The position numbers and the translations under genes are program-made. DNA of 64,000 nucleotides, taken from NCBI GenBank assembly GCA_963781035.1, contig CAWAEN010000006.1:124001-188000 (forward strand). Direction: 5' to 3'. The stretch comes from SZUA-35 sp963781035. Lineage in GTDB: Bacteria; Actinomycetota; Acidimicrobiia; Acidimicrobiales; SZUA-35. The notes below the pieces were generated by a model. The model made no database searches. It was not told the DNA's origin and was given only the letters and a program-made list of their open reading frames with translations. Below are positions 36,843-46,940 of the stretch, in pieces. Numbering within the stretch: position 1 is the first letter of the stretch; the number at the start of each line of letters is the position of its first letter.

Positions 36843-37796
36843 GTGGAGATCATCACGAATCCAGACGGCATCTCGTCCATCAACGGTCCTCATGCCGTCA
36901 CGATCGGCGCCTACGACGGTGTCCATCGAGGTCACCTCAGCGTGATCGCCCAAACCAAGGCCATTGCGGAGCGGCTCGAGGCCAAGTCGGCGGTGGTCAC
37001 CTTCGAGCCGCATCCGGCCTACGTCCTGCGTCCCGAGAACGCGCCGGCGTTGCTCACCGGACTCGACCACAAGCTCGAGCTCCTCGATGCGGCCGGAGTC
37101 GAGACGGTCGTGGTCGTGCCGTTCACCGCAGATCGTGCGACCGAGACGCCGGAGGAATTCGCCGAGTCGATCCTGTCGACCTGCCTGCAGGCCAAAGCCG
37201 TTGTCGTCGGCTCTGACTTCCATTTCGGGGCCAACCGGGCCGGCAACGTCGAGGTGCTCTCGGGTCTCGGCAAGGAGATGGGCTTCGACGTCGAAGGCAT
37301 CGACCTGCTCCGCCGTTCCGATGGCAAGATCGAGAGCATCAGCTCGACGGCGATCCGTCGGGCCCTCGCCGGCGGTGAAATCCGCACGGCCACCGGCTTG
37401 CTGGGCCGCAATCACGAGTTGCGAGGTTCGGTCGTGGAAGGCGACCAGCGAGGCCGAACGATCGGATTCCCCACGGCCAATGTCGCCGTGCGGCCGGAGA
37501 TGGCCATGCCGGCCGATGCCGTCTACGCCGCCTGGTACGTCCGCCCTGACGGTGTACGGCGTCCAGCGGCCGTCAATGTCGGGAAACGGCCGACCTTCTA
37601 TCAGGACGCCGAGCACTCGTTGGTCGAGGCGCATCTGATCGACTTCGACGCTGAGCTCTACGGCGAGCTCGGTCGAGTCCAGTTCGTCGAACTGATCCGG
37701 TCGGAGCAGCGGTTCGACGGCATCGATGCCCTCCGGGCCCAGCTCGAGCTCGACATCCAGCGAGCCAGGACGATCCTCGAGGGCGAGGCATCGTGA
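36843..37796 (+). CDS. ribF: Bifunctional riboflavin kinase / FAD synthetase
   Basis: RibF makes FMN and FAD from riboflavin. GTG 36843 leads to the nucleotidyltransferase part with VTIGAYDGVHRGHLSVIAQT (H-x-G-H-like) and VVVGSDFHFGANRAGNVEVL, then ISSTAIRRALAGGEIRTATG. The kinase part starts with LRGSVVEGDQRGRTIGFPTA and holds the YAAWYV and AAVNVGKRPTF elements. The 317-residue frame is intact. Its stop overlaps the start of a flavin-reductase gene (GTGA, 37793-37796), so cofactor synthesis and a flavin-using enzyme may be co-translated. Confidence 0.96.
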   Translation: MEIITNPDGISSINGPHAVTIGAYDGVHRGHLSVIAQTKAIAERLEAKSAVVTFEPHPAYVLRPENAPALLTGLDHKLELLDAAGVETVVVVPFTADRATETPEEFAESILSTCLQAKAVVVGSDFHFGANRAGNVEVLSGLGKEMGFDVEGIDLLRRSDGKIESISSTAIRRALAGGEIRTATGLLGRNHELRGSVVEGDQRGRTIGFPTANVAVRPEMAMPADAVYAAWYVRPDGVRRPAAVNVGKRPTFYQDAEHSLVEAHLIDFDAELYGELGRVQFVELIRSEQRFDGIDALRAQLELDIQRARTILEGEAS

Positions 37797-38398
37797 CCCA
37801 GACGACGTTCGACGTCGAACAGCTCGGCGGGGTCGACGGTTACAAGCTCGGATCGGGCCTGATCGTGCCTCGGCCGATCGGTTGGATCGGCTCGATCGAC
37901 GCCGACGGTTGCACCAACCTCGCTCCCTATTCGTTCTTCAACATGGTCTCCGGTTTTCCTCCGACGTTCGTGTTCTCCCCCGGGCGCCTCGGGCGCAAGG
38001 ACACGCTCGACAACTGTCATGTGGTACCCGAGTTCACCATCAACATCGTCACCGACGAGGTCGTCGAGGCCATGAACGCCACGGCCGCCACGGTCGGGGC
38101 CGGTGTGAGCGAGTTCGATCTGCCTGGCATCACTGCCATCCCGAGCGAGCGGATTCGTCCGCCGCGGGTGGGTGAGTGCAAGGCAACGATCGAGTGTGTG
38201 GTCGACCAGATCATCGATGTCGGCGACGCCGAGATGGGCAACTCGCTGGTGATCGGCCACGCCGTGTTGTTCCACGTGGACGATGACCTGCTCGACGGCA
38301 CCCGGGTCGATCAGGCGGGCCTGAGGGCCGTCGGCCGGCATGTGGGGAACATGTACAGCCACGCCAGTGAGCTGTTCGAAATCGTCCGCCCTGACTGA
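37793..38398 (+). CDS. Flavin reductase-like (FMN-binding split barrel) protein
   Basis: The GTG start at 37793 overlaps the ribF stop. The 201-residue protein has the flavin_reduct pattern: LIVPRPIGWIGSIDADGCTN, LAPYSFFNMVSGFPPTFVFS (the FMN-binding strand-loop) and KDTLDNCHVVPEFTINIVTD, then a barrel end with VIGHAVLFHVDDDLLDG and VGRHVGNMYSHASELFEI. Such proteins reduce FMN or FAD with NAD(P)H for partner oxygenases. The partner is unknown. Its place behind ribF links it to flavin supply. Confidence 0.88.
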   Translation: MTQTTFDVEQLGGVDGYKLGSGLIVPRPIGWIGSIDADGCTNLAPYSFFNMVSGFPPTFVFSPGRLGRKDTLDNCHVVPEFTINIVTDEVVEAMNATAATVGAGVSEFDLPGITAIPSERIRPPRVGECKATIECVVDQIIDVGDAEMGNSLVIGHAVLFHVDDDLLDGTRVDQAGLRAVGRHVGNMYSHASELFEIVRPD

Positions 38399-38425
38399 CG
38401 AGTCGGTCGCACCCCTCGCTCGCCG

Positions 38426-38902
38426 TCAGGCGGCGTCGACCTCGGCGCTCGACGGCGGCCGGTGACGATCGGATCGGAAGGCCCAGCCGTTGAGTGCCTG
38501 GAGCGCCTCGAAGCCGATGTCGATGCTGTGAGAACCCGGGCGTAGATCGAAACTCGAGAAGGAGCAACTCTCACCAGGCAGACCGGCGACCGCGATCGCG
38601 ATCGTGGCGCCATCGTCGGTCTGCGTGACCGCGATCGTGAGGGCAGGCGGTTCGGCGGTGATCCCCGGCCGTGTCGCCAAACGCAAGCCGACTCGAACGG
38701 CGTCCTGCCGATTCAGTTGGCCGGGCATGAACGGGATGGTCACGACCGACGGCAGGTCCTGTCCACTCGCCTTCACGGCCGAGCGGAAGGCGGGGATCTC
38801 GAGCGCTTCCACCAAGCGACTGCCACGGGGCAGCTTCGCCATGGTGTCGTTGAGCGCGAGCGACAGCTCGAACCATTCGTCGTCGTCGATCACATCGAAC
38901 AT
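38426..38902 (-). CDS. Protein of unknown function (158 residues)
   Basis: ATG 38902, preceded by GGAGG at good spacing, reads MFDVIDDDEWFELSLALNDT. The protein has no membrane segment or signal. The C-terminal half is beta-rich (PALTIAVTQTDDGATIAIAV, SFSSFDLRPGSHSIDIGFEA). No family is recognised. It is convergent with the flavin reductase gene and divergent from the amidase gene. An in-frame start further upstream at 38941 is possible but lacks a ribosome site. Confidence 0.55.
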   Translation of the reverse strand: MFDVIDDDEWFELSLALNDTMAKLPRGSRLVEALEIPAFRSAVKASGQDLPSVVTIPFMPGQLNRQDAVRVGLRLATRPGITAEPPALTIAVTQTDDGATIAIAVAGLPGESCSFSSFDLRPGSHSIDIGFEALQALNGWAFRSDRHRPPSSAEVDAA

Positions 38903-38979
38903 CGCAGGTCCTCCACAGCCGGACACACTTCCCTCGGTCATCCTTCCAGATCAGCGGGTCCCTGGGAAGCATTCCCGCC

Positions 38980-38985
38980 TAACGT
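38980..38985 (+). promoter_or_regulatory. Putative -10 box (TAACGT) of the amidase gene
   Basis: TAACGT ends eight bases before ATG 38994. A GGAGGAC ribosome site lies between box and start, so transcripts could be leaderless or start further upstream. Confidence 0.3.
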
Positions 38986-38993
38986 CGGAGGAC

Positions 38994-40431
38994 ATGGAAC
39001 TGGAACCCTGTCAGACCGCGGTCGAGACCGCGTCCGCCGTCGCTGCCGGCCGCCGATCGGCTGTCGATGTGGTCGAGGCCACCTTCGAGCGAATCGCCCT
39101 CAGCAACGGTGTGCTCGACGCGTTCACCTTTCTGGCGCCGGACCAAGCGCGTGCCGAGGCGGCTGACGTCGATCGGCGGGTCGCGGCGGGGGAGGACTTG
39201 CCTCTCGCCGGGGTCCCGATCGGGGTCAAGGAACTCGACGAGGTGGCGGGCTGGCCGGACAACGGAGGGACCGCGATCTTCGCTGATCGCCTCGCGAACG
39301 CGGAGCGACACCCACATCGATCGATTGCGTCGTGCCGGAGCGGTTCTGGTTGGCCTGACCTCGGCGAGCGAGTTCGGGATCACCGCCTACACCCATCACC
39401 CGGCCCGCAACCTCACGGCTCGGAATCCGTGGGATCTCGCCACATCACCCGGTGGCTCTTCCGGCGGTTCGGCAGCCGCAGTGGCGGCAGGTGTGGTCCC
39501 ACTGGCGACCGGAGGCGACGGTGGTGGCTCCATACGGCTGCCGGCTGCGTTGTGTGGCCTCGTCGGACCGAAGATGGCTGTCGGCCGTACACCACGGCAC
39601 CGCCACGACCTGTGGACCACGGCGGTGCTCGGTCCTCTGGCAACCACGGTGGCAGACGCCGCCCGCTATCTGGACGTCACCGTTGGTCCGGACGGACTCG
39701 ACCGGAACGAGTTGCCGCACCCGGGTGTGTCGTATGAAGCACTCCTCGGGGAGGCGCTGGTCGATCGCGATCCCGACCGTCCGCTCCGGGCCGTATGGAT
39801 CGGCGACTTCGGCTTCTCGAAGGTCGAGGCCGAGGTGTCGGCTCTCGCCGAGGCGGCAGCGCGTGACCTGGTGGCAGCGAGCCCGGAGATCGAATGGGTC
39901 GATCGTCCGATCCGCTTCCGCGACCCCTCGGCCGCGTGGGGTCTGATCGGTGCCCCCGGCTCGCTCCGCTCGTTCGCCGCGGCCGGTGATCTCGCTGCGA
40001 TCGACCCTGGTCTCCTGAGTCGCGAGGGACGGTGGTCGCTCAAGGGTTCGCCGATGGTCGATGCTGCCTCGATGGCACGGGCAATCGATCGGATCGACGA
40101 AGTGGTCACGGCGATCGAGGATGCCTTCGCCGAGGTCGACCTCATCTTCTCCCCGGCAGCGGCTGTCTCGTCGGTCCCGGCGGAGGGCCCGCTGCCCACG
40201 GTCATCGACGGGGAGGAGGTCAAGCCGTCAGCCATCGCTCACTTCACCATTCCGTTCAATCTCAGCGGTCACCCGGGTATGAGCGTCCCCGCCGGCCGGA
40301 CTGCCGACGGGCACCCGGTCGGGCTTCAGATCGCCGGCCATCGATTCAGCGAAGCGCTGCTGTTCCAGCTCGCTTTTCGTCACGAGACCCTGAACCCCTG
40401 GCCCCGAACGGCACCACCGATTGCCGTCTGA
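38994..40431 (+). CDS. Amidase signature-family hydrolase (one frameshift)
   Basis: ATG 38994 follows CGGAGGAC. The protein shows the Ser-cisSer-Lys triad elements: GVPIGVKELDEVAGWPDNGG with the lysine near residue 77, TSPGGSSGGSAAAVAAG with the cis-serine, and GGDGGGSIRLPAALCGLVGP with the nucleophile serine. LPTVIDGEEVKPSAIAHFTI and a C-terminal GLQIAGHRFSEALLFQLAF complete it. One extra c near 39306 (gag-C-gac) breaks the frame; removing it gives ~478 residues. It could hydrolyse amides or act as a GatA-like paralogue, but no GatB/C are nearby, so a catabolic amidase is likelier. Confidence 0.88.
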
Positions 40432-40455
40432 CCTCGGTGTTCCGGTCCCTTCCGG

Positions 40456-41935
40456 TCAGAAGTTCTGCGCCAGCTGATCGACGGGGGCGAAGTCGTCCCG
40501 CAGGACCTGTGCACCGTCGATGTAGTCAGTCGTTGCTGCCTCGTCGAGCAGTCGTCCATCGTCTGGGTCGACGTCGAGTTCAGGCATCGCACTGTTGGAC
40601 GCGATCAGGATCTGGTTCGCCGCATTCCGGCTCGGGACATCGCCGGGAGGAACGATGACCTGGACGTGTTCGAAGTGTGCGGCGAGCGTTGCCAGTTGTG
40701 CTCTGGCGTAGCTGCTGTCGCCACCGTCGATGACGTTCATGAGGTAGATCCCGTCGGCCGTGAGAAGCTGCTCGACGCGGCCGATCACTTCGGTCGTGGT
40801 GAGGTGCCATGGCACGCTTCGGCCGCCGAACGCATCGCCGATGACCACGTCGTAGGCACCCTCCTCGAGGTCATCGAGCGCGAGACGAGCATCGCCGACG
40901 ATGACCTGAAGATCGTCGTCGAGCACGAGGCCGAGCTCGTTCTCCGCGATCTCGACGAGGTCCCCGTCGATCTCGAGCACGAGGTTCGTCGACCCCGGCC
41001 GGGTTGCGTCGATGTAGCGAGGGAAGGCGAAACCGGCACCGCCGATGTTCAACACATCGATCGCACCGGACGGACCGGACCCGGAATCGATCTGGTCGAC
41101 GACGTCGGCGAAGAGCCGGAAATATCGGAAGTCGAGGAAGGTCGGGTCATCCAGGTCGACGTAGGAGTGTCGGAGGTCGTCGAGTACGAGGCTCCGACCC
41201 GAGGCTCGCTCGGTGTCGACGAGGACGGTGGCGCAGGCGTAGGCCGTTTCGTGTTCGCACGGTGTCGGGCTGGCAGCGCCGAGCCCGAACGCGCCGAGGA
41301 GGAAGACGGCGCCGATGGCCTGTGGTCGCGACGAGCCGAGTCGGAACCAGAGCCAGATCCCGACGATCACCAACAGCGCGCCGAGGCCGAGCACCGTCGG
41401 GCGAGAAGGCAGGGCAGCGGCGAGGACGAACCCGGTGAAGAAGGTGGCGAAGATCGCCCCTGTCGTGCCGGCGGCGGAGAGGCTGCCGACCACCGAACCC
41501 GTGTGTTCGAGGTCGCCCAGCTGGAGTTTCGCCACCATCGGGCTGACGCCGCTGAGCACGGTGGCCGGGGCGAGGAACGCAAAGCAGGTGAGGGCAACGA
41601 TCGAGACCGGATCGGAACCGACACCCGGCCCCAATGCGCTCAGGACCGGGAGTGACAGCCAGGTGAGGACGCCGCCCAGCACGAGGGTCGGTCCGAGGAG
41701 GCGCCGCGGCGGTGTGCGATCGGCCATGTGACCGCCGACGGTGGCGCCGACGGCGATCCCGGCGAGCATCGTCCCGATGATGCCGGTGAAGGTCTCGAGC
41801 GACACACCGACGTAGGGGGCCATCAGCCGGCCGGCGAGGATCTCCAGCACGAGGACCGCACCCGACGCGAAGAACACCAGAGCCTTCGCCCCTGCCCGGT
41901 GGGAGACGATTGGTCGACGATTCCGGGCGCAGCAT
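40456..41935 (-). CDS. Membrane-bound spermidine synthase-like protein (fused MFS-like; one frameshift)
   Basis: The N-terminal half has about seven membrane helices beginning FASGAVLVLEILAGRLMAPY and GVSLETFTGIIGTMLAGIAV, a pattern of fused-MFS/SpeE-like proteins. The C-terminal half is a methyltransferase-like Rossmann fold: AIDVLNIGGAGFAFPRYIDA, NLVLEIDGDLVEIAENELGL and VVIGDAFGGRSVPWHLTT. I place the start at ATG 41935 (MLRPESSTNRLPPGR), joined by removing one extra g near 41893; GTG 41877 is the alternative. It resembles proteins annotated as spermidine synthases, but polyamine synthesis is not proven for the membrane-bound forms. Confidence 0.8.
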
Positions 41936-41986
41936 TCGCAGGTTCAGGTCGGTCCACTCCTTGAGGATGCCCGCGATGAGGGCCGG

Positions 41987-42930
41987 TCAGCTCCAGAGGG
42001 TGACGTGGACCCGGGGCTTGAAGTGGGCGATGCCGGCACCGCTGCCGTTCAGCATCGCCTGGGTTGCCCTTGGCCGGGTGATGAATCGGCTCAGTTCTCG
42101 GGCCGCCGGCGGCAGTTGCGAGCTGGTCAACGAGTACAGATTCCAGGTTCCGTGGCCGCTGACTCCGGGTGTGTCGATGCGGACGAGCCGTTCCTGCTGC
42201 GAGCTCCTCGGCCACCCGGAACGCAACGGCCAGCCCGACACCCTCGCCGCGCCGCACCTGTTCGAGGGCAGCCGCGTTGCTCTGGAAGATGCGCTGTCGC
42301 GATTCGGGAACGCCGAGCTGCGTGAGTACGGCGGGAGTCACCCCGGCGTCCTCGGCCGCAGCCGGCCCCAACAACCACTCACAGTCGGCGAGGTCGCGGC
42401 GACGATCGGCCACCGTGCGGCTGGCGACGACGATGAGCTCGTATCGGAGGAACGGACGCCGCTCGATGCTCGGGTCGAGATCGGCGAGTTCGGGGCCGAC
42501 GGCCACATCGACCTGACGAGTGGCCACGGCGTCGAGCAGCTGACCGGTCGGTACGACGGAGAGCTCGACTTCGAGGTCCTTCGCCTTCGACGAGAACAGC
42601 TCGATCAAACCGGGTGCTGCGTACTCGTTGAACAGTGCCGATCCGGCCAGTCGCAAGCAGTCGCTTGCCGCCCGCAGCCTGACGGACCTCGCGCCGCGTC
42701 TGATCTTGGAGTCCGAGGAGCTCGTTGGCCCGGCTGGCCAGTCGGAGCCCGCCGGGGGTGAACGCGATGCCGCCACCGCCGCGGACGAAGAGCCGATCGT
42801 CGAGTTCGTCCCGGAGCGTCTTGATGTGCATCGACACGGCCGATTCGGTGACGTCGAGCTCGGCGGCGGCGGCCTTCACCGAGCCAAGGCGAACGACAGC
42901 GGCGAACGCTCGGAGCTGGGTGGGGGTCAC
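41987..42930 (-). CDS. LysR-family transcriptional regulator (two frameshifts)
   Basis: GTG 42930 starts TPTQLRAFAAVVRLGSVKAA, then ELDVTESAVSMHIKTLRDEL and RLFVRGGGGIAFTPGGLRLA, the LysR winged helix. The effector-binding part follows in a second frame (LRLAGSALFNEYAAPGLIEL; LSVVPTGQLLDAVATRQVDV) and ends in a third (VRIDTPGVSGHGTWNLYSLT, HVTLWS). Breaks fall near 42660 and 42190. Removal gives ~314 residues, normal for LysR. It is divergent from coxMSL with ~130 bp between, so it probably controls CO dehydrogenase, like CbbR-type regulators near other cox clusters. Confidence 0.85.
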
Positions 42931-42956
42931 GACCTAAGTGAACGCTGAGGTGACGG

Positions 42957-42986
42957 TTGACACAAATCGAGACGACGCGTCATTGT
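42957..42986 (+). promoter_or_regulatory. Putative promoter of the cox operon
   Basis: A perfect -35 TTGACA (42957-42962) is followed after 18 bp by CATTGT (42981-42986) as a weak -10. It lies in the 134-bp LysR-coxM gap, ~80 bases before coxM. A weak -10 would suit an activator-dependent promoter. Confidence 0.5.
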
Positions 42987-43064
42987 GAGAACCGAGCGCC
43001 GGATCGAGGCAGAACGATCCGCCCTCACCGCCAGCCCATCACCACGCACCAAAGGGAGCCCGCT

Positions 43065-43946
43065 GTGCAAGTCCCCGCCCCGCTCGAATACGAGCGAGCC
43101 ACGAGTGTCGATCACGCCGTTGAGTTACTCGAGCGCTACGGCGACGAGGCCATGATCGTGGCCGGAGGCCACAGCCTCATCCCGATGATGCGATTACGCC
43201 TCGCCAATCCCGAGTACGTGATCGACATCAACGACCTCGCCGAGGAGCTGCAGTACATCACGGTCACCGACTCCGAGGTTCGTATCGGTGCCCTCACCCG
43301 TCACCAGCAGCTGTTGGAGTCTGACGAGCTCGCCGCCGTCTTCCCGATCTTCCGAGACGCCGAGAAGGTCATCGCCGACCCGGTCGTCCGCAACCGGGGC
43401 ACGCTCGGCGGATCGCTCTGCCAGGCCGACCCGGCCGAGGATCTCTCGGCGGTCTGCGACGCACTCGATGCGAGCTGCGTGATCCGTGGCGCCAACGGCG
43501 AGCGAGTGCTCACGATGCACGAGTTCCATCGCGGTCCGTACGAGACCGCCGTCGGCGACGCAGAGATCCTCACCGAGATCCGCATCCCGGTGAAGCCCCA
43601 CTCCTCGAGCGCCTACAACAAGGTCGAACGCCGAGCGGGCGACTGGGCGGTCGCATCCGTCGGTGCGGCGGTCACCATGGATGGTGCCGGCACGATCGTC
43701 GACGGCCGAGTCGGGCTGTGCGCCGTCGGGCCGAACACGACGCACATCGAGCCGATCTCGGCTGCTCTCCGAGGCCAGACGCCATCCGAGGAGCTCTACG
43801 CCACCGTCGGTGCGATCGCGGCCGAGAACTGCGATCCCGACACCGACACCCGCGGTACCGCCGCCTACAAACGCCATCTCGCCAAGGAGCTGACGATTCG
43901 TTCGCTCCGACAAGCCGTTGCCCGTGCAACCGGACAGGAGGTCTGA
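43065..43946 (+). CDS. coxM: Aerobic CO dehydrogenase, FAD-binding medium subunit CoxM
   Basis: CoxM passes electrons from the iron-sulfur subunit to FAD and then to the quinone pool. GTG 43065 (VQVPAPLEYERATSVDHAVE) follows AAAGGGAG. FAD motifs are MIVAGGHSLIPMMRLRLANP and RNRGTLGGSLCQADPAEDLS; NKVERRAGDWAVASVGAAVT is a further conserved block. The frame is intact at 293 residues. Gene order M-S-L is that of form I CO dehydrogenases, in contrast to the S-L-M order of form II relatives. It is the first gene of the operon. Confidence 0.95.
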   Translation: MQVPAPLEYERATSVDHAVELLERYGDEAMIVAGGHSLIPMMRLRLANPEYVIDINDLAEELQYITVTDSEVRIGALTRHQQLLESDELAAVFPIFRDAEKVIADPVVRNRGTLGGSLCQADPAEDLSAVCDALDASCVIRGANGERVLTMHEFHRGPYETAVGDAEILTEIRIPVKPHSSSAYNKVERRAGDWAVASVGAAVTMDGAGTIVDGRVGLCAVGPNTTHIEPISAALRGQTPSEELYATVGAIAAENCDPDTDTRGTAAYKRHLAKELTIRSLRQAVARATGQEV

Positions 43947-43947
43947 C

Positions 43948-44466
43948 ATGCAGATATCGATGGAAGTCAACGGCGAGCAGGTCAGCGCCGATGTCGAGGC
44001 CCGCACGCTGCTCGTGCACTTCATTCGTGAGACACTCGACCTCACCGGTACCCACTGGGGTTGCGACACGAGCAACTGCGGCACGTGTGTGGTCCTCATC
44101 GACGGTGAGCCGGTGAAGAGCTGCACCCAGCTCGCCGCCATGGCCGGCGGCCACAGCGTCACCACGGTGGAGGGCCTGGCCAACGGAGCCGAGCTCGACC
44201 CGATCCAGGAAGGCTTCATGCAGTGTCACGGCCTCCAGTGCGGCTTCTGCACACCGGGCATGCTGCTGACGACTCGGGCGCTGCTCGACAAGAACCCCGA
44301 TCCCTCTCAGGCCGAGATTCGCGAGGCGATCAGCGGCCAGATCTGCCGGTGCACCGGCTACACGTCCATCATCCGTTCGGTCCACTGGGCCGCACAGAAG
44401 GAAGCCGAGATGCGCGAGACAGCAGTGTCACTGGAGACGGCGTCTGTCGGCGGAGGTGCGGCATGA
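43948..44466 (+). CDS. coxS: Aerobic CO dehydrogenase, iron-sulfur small subunit CoxS
   Basis: CoxS carries two [2Fe-2S] clusters that link the Mo/Cu site to FAD. ATG 43948 lies one base after the coxM stop. The plant-type ferredoxin cluster is bound in GTHWGCDTSNCGTCVVLIDG with a further Cys in VKSCTQLAAM. The second cluster is in QCHGLQCGFCTPGMLLTTRA and SGQICRCTGYTSIIRSVHWA. The length is 172 residues. The stop overlaps the coxL start (ATGA, 44463-44466). Confidence 0.97.
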   Translation: MQISMEVNGEQVSADVEARTLLVHFIRETLDLTGTHWGCDTSNCGTCVVLIDGEPVKSCTQLAAMAGGHSVTTVEGLANGAELDPIQEGFMQCHGLQCGFCTPGMLLTTRALLDKNPDPSQAEIREAISGQICRCTGYTSIIRSVHWAAQKEAEMRETAVSLETASVGGGAA

Positions 44467-46894
44467 CCGTCACCGAGAACGCCCCGGGCGCAACACCCTC
44501 GTCGAGCGATGTGCTCGAGGACAACGATCAGAAGCCCGTCGGCTTCGGCCGCATGCTCCGCAAGGAGGATCCCCGCCTCGTCCGAGGCGCAGGCAACTTC
44601 ACCGACGACATCAAGCTCAAGGGCATGCTCCACATGGAGATCCTCCGGTCGCCGTACGCCCATGCCGAGATCCTCAGCATCGACAAGAGCGCGGCCGAAG
44701 CTCATCCGGACGTGATCGCCGTGGTCACCGGCGAGGATCTCGCGGCACACAATCTGGCGTGGATGCCGACCCTCTCGAACGACGTCCAGTCGGTGCTGGC
44801 CACGGACAAGGTCCGGTTCCAGCATCAAGAGGTGGCCTTCGTCGTCGCCAAGAACAAGTACGCAGCTCGAGACGCCCTCGAGCTGATCGACGTCGAATAC
44901 AACATGCTCGAGCCGGTGGTCGACGTGCGCAAGGCACTCGATCCGGACGCACCCGTCATTCGCACCGATCTCGAAGGCAAGACGGACAACCACTGCTTCG
45001 ACTGGGAGACCGGCGACGCCGATGAGACACAGGCCGTGTTCGACGACGCCGACGTCGTCGTCAAGCAGGAGATCATCTATCCGCGGGTGCACCCGGCGCC
45101 CATGGAGACCTGCGCCTGCGTCGCCGACATCGACCCGATCAGCGGCAAGCTGACCCTGTACTCGACCACCCAGGCACCGCACGCTCACCGCACGGTCTAC
45201 GCCCTGGTCGCCGGTCTGCCGGAGCACAAGATCCGCATCATCGCCCCGGACATCGGGGGCGGGTTCGGCGGCAAGGTGCCGATCTACCCCGGCTACGTCT
45301 GCGCCATCGTGGCATCGCTCCTCATCGGCAAGCCGGTGAAGTGGGCCGAGGACCGAACCGAGAATCTGGTCAGCACCGGTTTCGCCCGTGACTACATCAT
45401 GATCGGTGAGATCGCGGCCTCGAAGGACGGCAAGATCCGTGCGGTCCGCACCAATGTCCTCGCCGACCACGGAGCGTTCAACGGCGTGGCATCGCCGATC
45501 AAGTATCCGGCCGGATTCTTCGGCGTCTTCACCGGGAGCTACGACCTCGAAGCGGCGTACGCCTCCATGACCGCGGTGTTCACCAACAAGGCGCCAGGGG
45601 GCGTGGCCTACGCCTGTTCGTTCCGCATCACCGAAGCGGTCTATCTGGTCGAGCGAATGGTCGACGTGCTCGCCTACGAGCTCGAGATGGACCCGGCCGA
45701 GTTGCGACTCAAGAACTTCATCCAACCGGAGCAGTTCCCTTACGAGACCAAGACCGGCTGGGTGTACGACTCTGGAGACTACGAGCCGGCGATGCGCAAG
45801 GCCATGGACATGGCCGGCTACGACGAGCTGCGCAAGGAGCAGGCCGAGAAGCGGGAGCAGTTCCGCGACACCGGAACCGGGAGCCTGATGGGCATCGGCA
45901 TCTCGTTCTTCACCGAGGCCGTCGGCGCCGGTCCCCGAAAGGACATGGACATCCTCGGACTCGGCATGGCCGATGGCTGCGAGCTCCGCATCCATCCGAC
46001 GGGCAAGGCCGTGGTTCGGCTCTCGGTGAAGACCCAGGGCCAAGGTCACGAGACCACGTTCGCCCAGATCGTCGCCGAGGAGATCGGGCATCCCGCCGGA
46101 AGACATCGACGTGGTCCACGGCGACACCGACAACACACCGTTCGGTCTCGGAACCTACGGCTCTCGTTCGACGCCGGTGTCCGGCGCCGCTGCAGCTCTC
46201 GTCTGCTCGCAAGGTGCGGGACAAGGCTCAGATCATCGCTTCCGGGATGCTCGAAGTGTCGGTCGCCGACCTCCAGTGGGACAAGGGGTCATTCTCGGTG
46301 AAGGGTGATCCGTCCAAGTCGGTGACCATCCAGGACATCGCGATGCGGGCCCACGGCGCCGGTGATCTGCCGGACGGAATCGAGGGCGGGCTCGAAGCCC
46401 AGATCTGCTACAACCCGGAGAATCTCACCTACCCGTTCGGCGCCTACATCTGCGTGGTCGACATCGATCCGGGCACGGCCGAGGTCAAAGTGCGGCGCTT
46501 CATCGCCGTCGACGACTGCGGCACCCAGATCAACCCGATGATCATCGAGGGCCAGGTGCACGGTGGCCTCACCGACGGAATCGGCATGGCACTCATGGAG
46601 ATGATCAGCTTCGACGAGAACGGCAACTGCCTCAGCTCGACGTTGATGGACTACTTGATCCCGACCGCCATGGAGGTCCCGGACTGGGAGACCGGTCACA
46701 CGGTGACTCCATCGCCGCACCATCCGATCGGGGCGAAAGGCATCGGCGAGTCGGCCACGGTCGGTTCACCGCCCGCTGTGGTCAATGCGGTGGTGGACGC
46801 CCTCAAGCCGTTCGGCATCCGTCATGCTGACATGCCGCTGACGCCCAGCCGTGTGTGGGAGACCATGCAGGGCAACCACACGCCGCCCATTTGA
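44463..46894 (+). CDS. coxL: Form I aerobic CO dehydrogenase, large (Mo/Cu) subunit CoxL (two 1-nt insertions)
   Basis: CoxL holds the molybdopterin cytosine dinucleotide and copper centre that oxidises CO to CO2. The form I marker AYACSFR (AYxCSFR, with the Cu-binding cysteine) is present in GGVAYACSFRITEAVYLVER near residue 382. Other cofactor loops are PDIGGGFGGKVPIYPGYVCA, THxxxE-like MGIGISFFTEAVGAGPRKD and GLGTYGSRSTPVSGAAAA; GAKGIGESATVGSPPAVVNA closes the active site with the catalytic glutamate. Extra bases near 46087 (gg-G-catc) and 46203 (gtc-T-gct) shift the frame twice; without them the protein is ~809 residues. The AYxCSFR motif sets it apart from form II-like paralogues of uncertain substrate. 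Confidence 0.96.
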
Positions 46895-46940
46895 TGCAGC
46901 CAATTCGAGACGGCCGACCTGATCTGATGGAGTTGCTCTG

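Noticed and set aside
44358..46136. Long minus-strand open frame opposite coxL
   Set aside because: It is the complement of a well-conserved enzyme and shows no domain of its own.
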